From Flectonema sp. DT1601 (taxonomy: Eukaryota; Euglenozoa; Diplonemea; Diplonemida; Diplonemidae), in the NCBI GenBank assembly GCA_964019425.1, contig OZ025829.1:1-64000 (forward strand): a stretch of DNA of 64,000 nucleotides. The letters are read 5' to 3'. A program made the position numbers and the translations under genes. Positions within the stretch are counted from its first letter, which is position 1. Each line of letters begins with the position of its first letter. Below are positions 39,371-51,610 of this stretch, piece after piece. Under the pieces are notes generated by a model, which worked only from the letters and a program-made list of their open reading frames with translations, had not been told where the DNA came from and searched no databases.

Positions 39371-41905
39371 CTACTCGTTCTTCAAAATCCAAACATCATA
39401 ATACCACTTCCCCTGGGCACCGTTCTCAAATCCGGGAACTCTTTTCTTCTCCACGAATGAAAGCTTTCCCTCATCAAGCATCTTTCGGATTTTTCTGTAG
39501 TACGGGGCATCTCGTGCTCCACCCCAGAGACTAAATATAAGAAGCCCTCCAGACTTCGTTACTCGTTGCATCTCCGATAGGGAAGCAGCAGGCGCTATTC
39601 CCAAAACACCACAGGAAATACAAATATCAAAAGTACTGTCGGCGATGGGCATTCCGCAGATGTCGGAGGTGTGAAGCGTTTGATAGATCGAATGACGTGA
39701 CTTTTCTTCGATGGTTTTGATATTTTGAGGGCTGATGTCAATTCCGTGAAGGGCGTTTAGTGAAATGAGATTCCGTTTTTGAATTTCCGAACCGAGAAGA
39801 CCAGTTCCACAACCCACGTCCAAGACGAGTGGTGAACCTGAAATGTGATTCTCAAGTGTTCTAATAATCTGACTGGGTAACGACCATCCCATGTAGTTCA
39901 TGAATTCATCATACAACTCAGACACATCATCATAAGCATTCTCTACTTCTTTAACATTTGAGTCACTGTCGATGTTGTAGAACATTCTTCTTAACTTCGT
40001 TAGTGTGAGTTCATTCAACTCTTGTCCTCCTTTTTGTTTCTGAAAGTTGTTAAAAGTTCTCAATACTTTTGGAATGTCACCTCCACCGTCCAGTTGATCT
40101 CTCTTCTGGATAGTAATGAGCGCTGTTTCGTTGGGAAAAGAGTACTTTCCACAAGGAAGCTTCATCCTCTCAATGTACTCCGCAATAGGCTTTAATGTCA
40201 TCCAGTAGCTCAGAGGTTTGTTGCAGAAACAATCTTGGCTGAGTAAGCTTGCTAACTGCTGCTGTGTTACAACACAATCATGTTTCAAAATACGAACAGA
40301 GTGAGGAATGTCCATTTCCTCAAGAGCTGCGATGATTTCGTGAGCTGACACGTACGCAGTTCCATCAGCGCCAGTTGACAAATAAAGTTCATAAAAATAA
40401 TTATAAAACGAACACTTGGTGGGCTGGAAAACCATAGCGCGGCCGTTCTCAGACAATAAATTGTACGTTCTCAAGCAAACATCGTGAAGTCTATCGCGTG
40501 GGAAGCACGACCACGAGTACAAACCTTGAATCAAGTCATAGCTGCCGTCTGGCATCGTAAAGTCTTCGAAAGGTAACATAAAACCATTTTTGTATTTAAT
40601 AACATCGTTGTCGCAGAGCATTTCTGCAGCTTTACTGAGAGGCAGCAGTGCCGGGTCAACGACGTCAAGTTCTATTTTGCAATTCTTCAAATCAGAGATC
40701 CATTGTTGCTTAAGAAGCTGTTCTGGAAACTCACCTGTTCCGAAACCAATTTCGAGCGCTGATACAATCGGCTTATTCAACTGAGTGACTGTCTCACACC
40801 AAATTGAGTGAAGGCCACAGTAAGCGTCTTTTGTTGCTTCTAACCAGCCATCGTTGTCAAAGTCATCATAAATATTGTTACTAATCTCAACCATCGAACA
40901 CTTTTTAGGAACTTCACACACTACGTTCGTGAACCACTTATCACTACTGTTGACAGTCGCAGTGATTTTAAGACCTGCTGACTGTGGGTAGCGGAGGATC
41001 TTTTGAATGGAATATTTCATCGACCGTTCAACAAATATTCTTTCACCTTCGTGGAACTCTATTAAAGTATCTCCTGGAAAGTTAACTGCGTGTTTTCTCT
41101 TTGATACGAGGTAGCTTTCCATCGCCTCATCAGTTGTGTTGTAAACAACTTCGTGTTTGAAATCCTCACGCGATAGTACTGTTGTCTTGCAAGCAACGTT
41201 TATCTCATCAATCAGATTGTAGTTGAATTCTGATGTGACTCCCTGACTGTCGAAGTATGCCAACACAGTGTCTTCAATACTTTTATTAATACTTTCACAA
41301 GGTGCTCTGTCCATACCAACGATAACAACATCAGCAGGTTTGAGTACCCTTGAAGTGTTTCTAAAGAAGTGAGTAGCCTCAGCCTCATTTAAATTACCGA
41401 TGCTGGAGCCCAAGAACAATAAAATTGTTTTCATATTTTTCTGACAAGGGATTTCGTTTGTGAAATTCCCTTCTTTAGGACAGACAGTAACATCAGGATG
41501 TGTGTTATTTATTAACTCGCTCACTTCGTTGAGGTACGTCACTGAAACATCCATCGGAGAATACGTAATATTGTCCATCTTTGCTCCAAGTGATTTCAAA
41601 TTGTCGAGGATGAGTTTTATTTTGTCACCGTTTCCAGGCCCTAGTTCCAGAATCTCAACGGCATCGTTCGTATGTTCGAAGATTTGTTTCGCCACGTCTG
41701 ACATCGTCGACAAGTCTCTTCTCGTTAAATAATATTCATCGAGAGTTGTTATTGTTGTGTACAAGTCTGTTCCCTTCCCTCGATATAAATAATAAGAAGG
41801 GATATTCTTTTCATTAGCAAGCAATCCTTTAATCACATTAACAATAAATGTAATGTCCTTGCCTGCTATCAGGGTATCGCTCAGCTCCGGAGGGATGGGT
41901 GACAT
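39371..41905 (-). CDS. Triple methyltransferase fusion with EgtD-like N-terminal domain
   Basis: 844 residues from the ATG at 41905; TACTTCTTTCATCAG ends 28 bases upstream. Domain 1 (about 1-330) matches histidine-specific methyltransferase EgtD: YLYRGKGTDLY, EYYLTRRDL, LELGPGNGDK, LFLGSSIGNLN, EFNYNLID and FVERSMKYS. Domain 2 (about 365-620) has its own SAM motif, ALEIGFGTGEF. Domain 3 (about 660-844) has VLDVGCGTGLLG and resembles METTL27. EgtD trimethylates the histidine amino group, giving hercynine, the first step of ergothioneine synthesis. No EgtB-like sulfoxide synthase domain is fused, unlike fungal Egt1. Substrates of domains 2 and 3 are unknown. Confidence 0.85.
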   Translation of the reverse strand: MSPIPPELSDTLIAGKDITFIVNVIKGLLANEKNIPSYYLYRGKGTDLYTTITTLDEYYLTRRDLSTMSDVAKQIFEHTNDAVEILELGPGNGDKIKLILDNLKSLGAKMDNITYSPMDVSVTYLNEVSELINNTHPDVTVCPKEGNFTNEIPCQKNMKTILLFLGSSIGNLNEAEATHFFRNTSRVLKPADVVIVGMDRAPCESINKSIEDTVLAYFDSQGVTSEFNYNLIDEINVACKTTVLSREDFKHEVVYNTTDEAMESYLVSKRKHAVNFPGDTLIEFHEGERIFVERSMKYSIQKILRYPQSAGLKITATVNSSDKWFTNVVCEVPKKCSMVEISNNIYDDFDNDGWLEATKDAYCGLHSIWCETVTQLNKPIVSALEIGFGTGEFPEQLLKQQWISDLKNCKIELDVVDPALLPLSKAAEMLCDNDVIKYKNGFMLPFEDFTMPDGSYDLIQGLYSWSCFPRDRLHDVCLRTYNLLSENGRAMVFQPTKCSFYNYFYELYLSTGADGTAYVSAHEIIAALEEMDIPHSVRILKHDCVVTQQQLASLLSQDCFCNKPLSYWMTLKPIAEYIERMKLPCGKYSFPNETALITIQKRDQLDGGGDIPKVLRTFNNFQKQKGGQELNELTLTKLRRMFYNIDSDSNVKEVENAYDDVSELYDEFMNYMGWSLPSQIIRTLENHISGSPLVLDVGCGTGLLGSEIQKRNLISLNALHGIDISPQNIKTIEEKSRHSIYQTLHTSDICGMPIADSTFDICISCGVLGIAPAASLSEMQRVTKSGGLLIFSLWGGARDAPYYRKIRKMLDEGKLSFVEKKRVPGFENGAQGKWYYDVWILKNE

Positions 41906-43039
41906 TCGACGTTTGTGTTTGTTATCAAATAACCTGATGAAAGAAGTACACAATTAGTTGACGTCATTCAATCCTCGATATTGAGGGGAAGTCACATTCT
42001 GAAAGTAGTTGCCTCTCCATTCCTTCGCCCAATAAGTCACATTGCCAATGTTTCAAAACATGGCGTGTTTGGACAAACCAGATATGGAATCGATTTTTTT
42101 GAGAATAAGAAAAACACCTGCGATGTGGTCGGAGGTCTACTCTACTGATGCCTCACATTTCTGATAATTTACATTTGTTAGGTTTCCTGATTAGAAAATA
42201 ATTGTACTTCCAACTCATGTCATGAGGAATGAACTTACAAACAGTTCTTATCATTCAAAAAATAAAATTGAGAACAGTTTTGATGATCAGATGTAAGTTG
42301 GAAATGAATTGAACAAACTGTCGACGACGGTCTGCTGTGTGATCTGAATATTTAATTCAAATCGACAATCAAAAGCTCTACGAGCAAACACTTGACTTTA
42401 CTCTGCTCTGTGAACAAATATTTGACGTTCTTCTGTTTGATGTGCTCTGCGAGCATCTCGTCACCTTTCATTTCGAAAACTATGACAACATAAGTATGAA
42501 GTTATTTTAACGATTAAGGTAAATCGATACTTTCTATTCGAGTAAGGTCATCAAAGGGAGCTTTCGAATTAACGACTTTGAGAACTGACCAACTCTCAGA
42601 AGTGTTATCCCTCCAGTCACTTTTGTGAATATCGAAGAGGAACACTCCTCTCAAATAACTAACAACAGTTTTAATACATCACGTGAATGGTATTTATGCG
42701 TCAGATACATCACTTCAACTATTTAATTGTTTAATTGATTTTGTACAGTCGAATCAATTCATCAGAGATGAGAGCTGAGATTCGAAAATGACAAACAAAA
42801 GTTAAAAAAAAGGAAACCGAATAACAAAACCAAATAGGAGTCCCGGAAGAAGTCAACATATACTCAACATTACGAAAGAGTAGTGCTGCAGTTTAATGCA
42901 AGCGGTCAACTTGGGGATACAGAAGGGAACGGAAAAAGAAGAGAGGGGAAGCTAACAACCATTCACTTTAGAATCGCAATCAACTTATTTCGGAAAGCAT
43001 TTCTTTTGTTTTAATTCAATCTCAGTGAAGTGTTCACTA
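41906..43039. other. Intergenic region
   Basis: Holds the 28-base leader of the methyltransferase gene; beyond it, about 1.1 kb of A/T-rich sequence. A TCGTCACCTTTCATTTCG pyrimidine-rich stretch lies near 42458. No gene seen. Confidence 0.45.
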
Positions 43040-44098
43040 TTAATTATCCACTATGGAATTCCTTGTCATAAAAGTCAGACCTTGTTTCTTTATTCCTTTA
43101 TGAAAGAAATCCCTGATTTGGGTTTCCTTCTCAGCCATGCCACATACTTTGTATATTGCTTCGAGGGTTTTGTAATGATCAAATGACGTAATGTTTGATG
43201 TAGTAGCTCCGTGAATAATATTTTCACCGATAGGACCCCAGCGGTCACCTTCAGTTGGACTGTGCGATGCATTCTGAAGACAGATGTCAAGTAGGAGAGA
43301 ATAAACATTAACATCAAAATGTGCATCTTTTTGAAGTCGATAATGTTCCAGAACTCTTTCAACTTTATCCCAACTGGGAGGTTTATTATTAAGTTTTATT
43401 GAGAGTAGACAGACTACGTACCATTTAGAGACTGAATATCCTTCTATCGCACCCTCTGAGAATACTTTTTCGAAATCTCCAGTTTTGGCCACTGATTTCT
43501 GTAAAAGGAATTTATCATATGGAGTTGGTTTCTTAATCATAGAGAATGCCTTGGCAGCCTCAGCTGGGGTTGATATTTGCATTAACCTCGAATATGTAAC
43601 ACACGATGGCTTCACACCATACTCAGCCATTTCTGAAATGAGATTCTTTTTTGTTCTTACAGAATAGGTTCCCCATAGTTTCTGACTGTATGATGAACTC
43701 TTCACAGAGTCCGGTATCCGTTTCCAGATGTCTTCAAGTTTATGTTTTTGAGCAGAATGTATAATTGGAATCCATGATCTATGATAAGGTTCAATCCTGG
43801 TAGCTTCCATTCTATCGAGACAACTTTCGACTGGTTTGTCTGCACCGTAATGGGCAAACAATGAAATCGCTTCATGATATGTATAGTGACCAAGTTGGTA
43901 CCCATTCGTTCGCAACTCTTCCAGTTTTAAGAAAACTCTTTTTTGGTTACCAGCAAGTCGAGTGCAGTCTCGTTTTGCTTTTCCTCCAACAGCGAAGAGA
44001 TTTTTCGTGAAGTCCTTAAGTATTATCGAGGCGTCCAAGTCATTTAGCTTTTGTTGTTTAGCCCGTAGCCGCTTCATTCGTATTCTACAAAGCACCAT
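43040..44098 (-). CDS. PPR-like helical-repeat protein
   Basis: 352 residues from the ATG at 44098. Helix pairs of about 35 residues with PPR wording occur: LGHYTYHEAISLFAHYG then VESCLDRMEATRIEPY, VKPSCVTYSRLMQIS, and DVNVYSLLLDICLQN. The N-terminus is Arg/Lys-rich (MVLCRIRMKRLRAKQQKL), possibly organellar targeting or RNA contact. PPR proteins bind organellar RNA and act in its processing or translation. Repeats are degenerate, so the assignment is moderate. A short paralogue of the N-terminus lies just upstream at 44200-44358. Confidence 0.65.
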   Translation of the reverse strand: MVLCRIRMKRLRAKQQKLNDLDASIILKDFTKNLFAVGGKAKRDCTRLAGNQKRVFLKLEELRTNGYQLGHYTYHEAISLFAHYGADKPVESCLDRMEATRIEPYHRSWIPIIHSAQKHKLEDIWKRIPDSVKSSSYSQKLWGTYSVRTKKNLISEMAEYGVKPSCVTYSRLMQISTPAEAAKAFSMIKKPTPYDKFLLQKSVAKTGDFEKVFSEGAIEGYSVSKWYVVCLLSIKLNNKPPSWDKVERVLEHYRLQKDAHFDVNVYSLLLDICLQNASHSPTEGDRWGPIGENIIHGATTSNITSFDHYKTLEAIYKVCGMAEKETQIRDFFHKGIKKQGLTFMTRNSIVDN

Positions 44099-44199
44099 GG
44101 TCACGTAAAACGCCTGACTGGCTATTACTCCTCTCCTATGAAATCATCTTGTGAAAGCAACACCTGTGAACACAGTACACCATTCATTATGATTGTTCA

Positions 44200-44358
44200 T
44201 TAAATAGTTCTTTGAACTTCTGATAATCCCAAGGTTGTCTTTTTGCTATTGTCACTTGGACTTAACTTCTTTGATAATTGTTTTATAACTGTGTCCAGTT
44301 GTAACAATTTAGACTGCTGAGCGCGGAGTCTCTTCATTCTGATTCGGCAAAGTACCAT
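44200..44358 (-). CDS. Short paralogue of the PPR-like protein N-terminus
   Basis: 52 residues from the ATG at 44358. The first 16 residues read MVLCRIRMKRLRAQQS against MVLCRIRMKRLRAKQQ in the full gene, and the similarity fades after about 35 residues. TTTATCAG ends about 19 bases before the ATG, so this copy has its own acceptor-like context. It stops 100 bases before the full gene. It is a tandem partial duplication, either an expressed micropeptide or a dying copy. Confidence 0.6.
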   Translation of the reverse strand: MVLCRIRMKRLRAQQSKLLQLDTVIKQLSKKLSPSDNSKKTTLGLSEVQRTI

Positions 44359-45717
44359 TCTTTCGACAAACTTGTAGCTGATAAATGTAAATAAGTAATG
44401 AGGAATATTGATAAAATGCATTCTTTTGTTGTTAAACATCCACTCTCGAACATGTAGTATTTTGCCCAACTGGAGAAACATAATAAAATATAGTATTCTA
44501 GAATAGGTATTGCTTGCGATTCTTTTTTCTTCTTGCAGACGGGGAAGGTATTCACAGAGAGTGCCACTACAGGCGCCACACTGCGAGGAAAAGTCAGTTT
44601 TTCCGGGACTAGAAATTTTGAATAAGAAATAAATAAAAGTAAATGGTTTAGGGTGGGAAGTGTATTGTGATAATTTGAAGGAAATCAAGTGAACATCTTC
44701 CTCTAAAAGGGAGACAAGGATTACTGTAATGAAAGAGTTATTTGTAGATAAGTTGGGCTTTTAAATGACAGTTGAGAACCCTCATGAAAGCAAACAAAAC
44801 AAAGCAGGCGGCCTTAAAGTGCCTTTTGAGTCTTGTAATGCTCTTCATTCCAAACTCATGGCAGAGGACTACTTCAAGTGAACTGCTTTGTTGATGACGT
44901 CGCTGTTGAGTAATCCAAAACCGATTACTCTTTCAATTCCTTTTATGAAATAATCAATAATTCGGTACACGGAAGTGTCCTATCAGATCGCTGTTCTCTA
45001 TAAGCCGTGAACGAGACGGGAAAGAAAAAAATCGGGAATGAAATACTCATTTTCTACTAACTAAAGAGCTCCAGACAAGGCCAGAAAGGTCGGTGCACTG
45101 AACACCATTTAGTACTTTCTGAGATCTTTTCTTTCGGCTGCACATCAGTACTTCAACTTGTGGAAGGAATAAAAAGAAATGAATATATGAACGAAAAAAA
45201 AAAAAGGAAGTCGGGGCAAAAACTTCGTTTTTAACCCAGACAATAATCCAAACTAGTGATGGATAAAGAGCTGCAAATACCAACACTTGAATTCCTTCGT
45301 TGGGTGAGGGGTTTTTGGAATTGTTTATGGGAAGTATGCGCTGCTTGGTAAAGCAGAGCTCACAACACAAGGAGGAAAGGAGTTTTTTTTTTTTTTTTTT
45401 TTTTTTTGTTTGTTTGTTTGTTTTTTTTTGTTGGAATTTCCAATTCAGGGGAATGGCGGGGGAAGGTGTTTGCGTTACTTATAAACTTTCCTTGTGTTCT
45501 CAGCTACATATTTTTCTAAGTCCGAAATTTCGGAAGCCGCCAACTGCCTTGTAAGGCACGATTGCGCAATGCGTCACTGATTGCAGCTGCAACAAAATTC
45601 ATGCGCCACCAGCAGCAGTTCAGGACGATCTACATCAGAAGATGCATAAAGACATTACTAACCACGTGATACGCATCCGTTCTACGGAGGTCGATGTTCT
45701 CGATAAGCAGAACTCAG
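44359..45717. other. Intergenic region
   Basis: About 1.36 kb without a supported gene. It contains a 23-T run then TTTG repeats near 45380-45430. It lies between the channel gene's last exon and the short PPR paralogue. Confidence 0.5.
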
Positions 45718-48700
45718 TCAACTGGATTGTTTAATACTCGTCAGCTGGCTGTTCTTGGTTTTGTTGAGAATCTGCAACAGAGGGGGCAGTGTTTGATCTA
45801 ATTGGGACTATCTCCTGTTGTTAAATTTGTTTATACTTTAACAATATTCACTTCTAGAACACAACACAACACAACACAACACATACATCAAATCTTCTGA
45901 GAAGTATCATAGCAGCCACCCAAATACCAACTGTTGTTGTCGGCTCTGGTATGTAGTAGCCAGCCTGCCGGATTTCTTTTACATCAGAAGACTGTTTTAT
46001 TTATTTACGAAGAGCATGTGAGGACACGAAAAGATTACTTCAACGAGGTGGCGATCTCAAATTGTTCGAATCAAATCAATTTTTAGATGTGTAAAACATC
46101 TGAAATATGAAACCCTCATACCTGAAGACAAAATATCGCTGCTGTTGCCGTGTGGATGACGTCCTTGTAAGTAACACCAGCCTCCCCTGAGGCACTCATT
46201 GTTATTGGTGTTCCGAGTGCAGTAAAATAGGCCATTACCTGTTTTAATATTAATTTAGGGAAATCTGCAAAGTGAGTATTTCGTGCAAAAAAACAACAGA
46301 CGGAATTATTATAAAACACAAACCATATCAGATGTAGGCTGCTTATCGAGTACAATACAAGTAACGAAATCATCATCAGGGAGATCTTCAGGTCGAGTTA
46401 GACGTGGAACTCGTCGTAGTCGAGTGGGGAAGAAACCAGAATCGACATTCACGACAGCTTCTGCAAACTCTTTAACAGCGAGGAAGCGACGTCGGCCGAA
46501 ACATTTTGCCCAATTCCTTTTCAGGTCGTATATAACTTCAATTTCAGAAAGCCTCTTTTCCTGCTGCTCCTGTGCCTCAAAAAGCTCAACGACTACTGCC
46601 GCAAATAGATTCAACATCATAAAGGAACCGACTACCATAAAACTTAACATATAAATGTGTGCTAAGTCTGAACCGCAATCATTCTCACCAGGACCACCAC
46701 AGTTGTCAGTGTTTGTAAGACCGTCTCTCACACCTAACCATCCTTCAGTTGTGCTTATTGAGAACAGTGTCAGCATTGCATTAGGAACAGTTTCAAAGTT
46801 TAAATTATTATCTAATTCAATAGTTCCGAACATGTTAACACCAGCTACGCCGAACATAAAAAATGCCGCCAGGCAAAGAATTCCGATGTTTGCGAAGTAG
46901 GCGAGGTTTTGACCTTCGAACATTGTGTTAAAAAGTTTTTGTAAACCCTTCGCTGCGTGGACAAGTCTAAACAACCTACCAACACGTAGTACACGAACAA
47001 CAGATAACCCAGAAGCAGAAGCAGGTAAGAAGTAACCAGCAATTGATATTATCACAACTGTGAAGTCGAATCTATTCCATCGATCTGTAAAGTAGTCGAC
47101 TGGATACATCGCTGCGATCTTCATAGCAGCTTCTAATCCAAATATTGCAGTACAAATATGATTTCCTATTTCTTGACCTCTATCCCAATCCTCTCCTTGA
47201 TTATACCAAAATGAAGCGAGTATTATCATATTAGCAATAATTGAAGCAGTAATAAATTGTTCAAACCCGACATGTGTTATTATTAAGTAAAGATGTAGTC
47301 TTCCATTTTGTTTTGGAGGAAGAGGTTTCATTTTGATGAAGGATCCCATCAGCTGCTTTTCTGTCTCAACGTAGTTTATTTGTCTCTCTGTTAAGCCGCT
47401 TGTGACGGACATCTCTTTTCTCTTTTCCGTAAAGTTGTTAATCATAATTCCTACAATGAGGTTCACGCAGAAGAAGTTTCCAACGACGTGAAAAATAACA
47501 AAAAACAAAGCAGCGAGAGGGTTGTTGTTACGACTTGGTCCTTCTCCAACAGAAGTTGCATCAATTCCTCGGTACATAATCGCTCCCCAACCTTCTCCAA
47601 CAGCAACTGCAAACAACGTGTACATCGAAGCGAACACATTATCAAAGTGATCTGTGTATCGTATCCATCTTCTTGGAGCTGTTTCATTTACATACCCGAG
47701 TGGTATCGAGACATTAGCAACAAACTCCCCAACACAATCAACTTGGAATTGGATATCAGGATCGTTACACTCAAAGAAGGTTCCTTTGAAGAGCTGAGTT
47801 CCGAAGATTCCAAAAACGAACCAACTGTTTGTTTTTTTATTATTTTTGAAGTACTTTCAGAAGATAAAACAAAATAACACAAATTAATTCCTCCATAAGA
47901 CAAATAGACACAATTACATACATAAATCCACACACAACCAATCCTTGAGTAACATTTGGAAGAGTCGATAACATCGCAGCGATGACTAAACGAAGTTCCG
48001 CAGAACGGATGACAAGACGAAGAGTTCTCAGACTTCTAAAAGCAGAAAGTGGATGATAAACTAAACCACTAACAGCAAGAAGTACAACAACAGCGTCAAC
48101 TCTATTCCACGGATCTCTGAGATAAGGAAGAGCTTGACGATCACAATAAGGAGGTCCAGGAAACCAAAGACCGAGAACAACAACCTTAATAACCATCTCT
48201 AAAAAGAATAACGCAGTAAATGCATAATTTGATGCACTCAATACAGCAGCCAGCTTGTCCCCATTATTTGGAGACTCCAATGCGAGGAAAACAATATTAA
48301 CTGCGATTGCCATGGCGATCGCCAGGTCGAATCCGGAGCTGAACACCAGCTTGGAGAGTACTTTTCTGAGAGGGTTTTCTGGAGAGAAAATTCCGAGAGA
48401 CTTCCCTTTTAATTCCAAGTTGTGGATGTGACAACAAGCGCTTGCAATGCTTACTTCATAGTCTTGAGGTTTTGTTAATTCATTATCAAGCCACGTGTGA
48501 GCAGTGTTCGCACGTTTTCTGCCTGGCGCAGCTTCTTCATCAGGTGCTGATTTTAATTCATCTTGCAGTCCCTCATTGTATCCAGTGTCTGTACTGCCAT
48601 CAAGTTTAATGTTTAATTTGTCTGCTAGTTTGCCACCTTTAAAATCATCATTTTCAATTACCATTTGAACAGCATCCTGGTCATCGTTTGCAATGTCATC

Positions 48701-51028
48701 ATCCAACTTGTCTAAAATGACTGCGACAACAACATTGACAAGAACGTAGTTTCCAACTAAAAACAATAACAAGAAATACAAACAAGCACCACTACCAATG
48801 CTACGCATGCCTTCTTTCATTACTAATACCCAAGTGTCACCAGTGATTACAACAAAACAGGTTAAGGCTGCTTCCCACATGGAGTCGAAGTTAGTACGTT
48901 CCGCCTTATCGAATTCCTGTTCGAACAATTGCATTCCCAAGATGCTGAAAATAAATATTTGCAGCAGCAACAACAGAGCGACGTAAACACCTTCAGTAAG
49001 ACATCCAATCAAAGCTTTCAAAAGATTATGAATAGAAGGCCACCTTCTTAAGATTCTAACTGCTCTCATCATTTTGAACGCTCTGAAGGCGCTGAACGCA
49101 CTACTTCCACCGCCTACCAGGTCAGGGATTCCCATTAGAACAAGAAGCGCATCAAAAGCGTTGTATTTATCTGACAAACAGTTCACTGGACCCATGCTAA
49201 ATAATTTTAGTGATATTTCCAAAGCGAATATACAAGTACACACAATACCAATCGTATCTAATGTCTTGAGTAGGTGTACATCAATGTCGTGGTGGTCTAT
49301 TGCTAACGCCACAACATTTAAAAACGTGATGCAAAGTACAAAGCGAACTACCCAAGTATGAAGGACAAGCTCTCGAGTTCTTCTTCGAATATAATCTAAT
49401 TGAGATTCTTCTTGTTGTGAGGGGATCTGAAGAGCGGAAAGCCGTTTAAGTTTCTTGGCTGTTCCAACATCGCTGTTGCTGCGACTTACAGGTAATGCGA
49501 GTACCTCATTTGGCACAGTCAGATTCTGACTGTGAGCGTCAGCGTTATCAGGGCTGTCAGGTTTGCTGTTAGAACTCTGCCTTGGTGATTCTTCAGTAAA
49601 TCCAACTTTCGAGGGTCGGCGATCTATTTCGATTTCAGTTTGACTCGCGTTAGGTTGCTCATCACCTTCAGAAATTGATGTGACTCCAGTAGCTTTCAAA
49701 TATCGATGACTTCCTTGAACTCCATTAGTAGAGTTTGGTGGATTCGAACTTCTACTGTTGACGCTGGTAGTACTCTGTTTGCTAAACCGTCGTTCTTCAA
49801 TTTCACCTGAGTTACGGTCTCCCGGACCAGCAGCTGGAGAAGTCATACCAGACACTGGCATCATACTCGCTGGCATACTTTTAACCATAACCTGTAGGCC
49901 ACTTGCTACTGATCCAGCTCTCGCTTTTCTCTCTGGAATCAGTCGAAACCATGCAGCTGTTGCTCTGGCCTTCTTATCTTCAGAGTCCTCATCTGCTCTT
50001 TTTGCATTCGTATAATAAGCGTTGATGAGTACCGCAAGAAATAAGTTCGTTGCGAATAGCCCGCCAACCATAACGCACATAAAAAAATAGAACCAAGCGT
50101 GAGCAGACACGGCGTTCATTGTGTTTATCATATCTTCAGGCCAGTCATCACCACTAAATATTTTAAATACCAACAAAGCTGATACACCCAAGTGATCGAA
50201 TGACAGCGGCCCTTCACTGACGATGTCTAAATGGGCCTCACAAGCTACCTGCTCTGGTAGCAGGTATGGCTCGATGTACTTACGAGAAGTACACGAGAAC
50301 GATCCACCACACATTTTCCCCGCCGTAGTCGGCAACAGAGTAGGAACAGTAACTAACTGGGGATCAACTATATAACATCGTTTGTGTAATGCACCAGCGA
50401 ACAGATGAGTTCCAAGGATAGCAAACACCACCACTAAGAAGATAATTAGAATGACGTTGTCTCGAATTTCAGGAACAGCTGCAAATAACGCGCCCATTAA
50501 GTTTCGAAGCCCTTCGACTCTCGACATCGTTCGAAGGGGTCTCAGAATACGAAGTAGACGAAGGATGTTAACATTCGACAGAACTCCACTCAAACTGACT
50601 AGTGCTGCCATACATGTTATGAAATCAAGTACGTTCCATCCATTTCGGAGATAAGCTTGTGTGTGTAATGCAAACCCGAGTACTATAACTTTAATAGTCA
50701 TCTCTATTTGGAATATCGTAGTGAACACGAGGTCGATCCACTTCGCAACATCTTGTAAACAAGGATGCTTTGTATCACACGGTGCAGAGTACGTGATGAG
50801 CATTAAAATAGAATTCAAGACAATAATTAGTAAAATAAAATTAGCGAATCTCGTATCGGTATAAATCTGAATGCATGTTGCCCGCACAGGATGGTCGACT
50901 GCGAGAAAACAGAGAGCTTTCACGTGTGGTGGAGGCAACGATGCGACAGCTGCAATGCAAACATTCCTCCGAATGGAAGGTGTTGGTGCAGCCTCAGCTG
51001 CAACAGGGGCTGCCTCTTCGGTGTCCAT
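45718..51028 (-). CDS. Four-domain voltage-gated cation channel (Cav/Nav superfamily)
   Basis: About 1627 residues in five exons: 51028-47922, 47824-46324, 46238-46122, 45991-45887 and 45771-45718. Frames join at GT-AG introns of 85-130 bases; the last two exons are less certain. Four 6-TM repeats each have an Arg-rich S4: LRLLRILRPLRTM, MMRAVRILRRW, FRSLRTLRLVIR and VVRVLRVGRLFRLV. Pore signatures are FSGDDW, ITGDTW, AVGEGW and STTEGW, giving Asp-Asp-Glu-Glu, against EEEE in animal Cav and DEKA in Nav. All four are acidic, so Ca2+ permeation is likely. Extracellular Cys residues lie in the repeat I loop, and a Ser-rich I-II linker could be phosphorylated. It may act at the plasma or flagellar membrane. 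Confidence 0.88.
45860..45884. repeat. (ACAAC)n microsatellite
   Basis: Five ACAAC units just beside the donor of the channel's fourth exon, inside its last intron. Confidence 0.8.
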
Positions 51029-51610
51029 TAGCTAGCCGACATCAACTTACAGCATGCCGGACTTCATACTGCATTCGAAAATACTTCTTATTTATACCTC
51101 CGAATACCTACAGGAAATCGGGGTAATGATGTCGAACCCAACAATAGGAACCTAACGGACGGGGGAAGTAAAATAAAACTGAGATCACACTGTGAGCGTT
51201 TGATTACCAAGTGAAGGAGCAAACAACTACAGAACATAAACAACTTGTCCTGTTAAATAAAAATAATAAACATCTGAAGGAAGGTACTCCGTTCACAACA
51301 TAACAAATCCGAAATAGCTAGAATATGAGTTAGTTTCGACACAAAAAACAAAATGAATAGCACTTTTCAATTAATTAATTAATTTGGCTACCACAGCGGG
51401 CAACCCGCCATTCGTTCATGGGAAGTATAAAAGTAAAATAGAAAACAACAATGCTCTGCAAGTATGAGGACATAGGAAGTGAAGTCTCATTGGGATAGAA
51501 AATAACAGCAGCTGTACTTTTTTAAGGAGATATGGAGCTATACTTGTCTGGTTAGAAGAAGGAAAATAAATTGGAACAAAATTATAGCTTCCGTTGGTAA
51601 TCAACTTTCA
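51029..51610. other. Intergenic region
   Basis: Channel leader and 3' side of the F-box gene. It contains an AATT-rich palindromic stretch near 51370-51382 and no supported gene. Confidence 0.45.
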
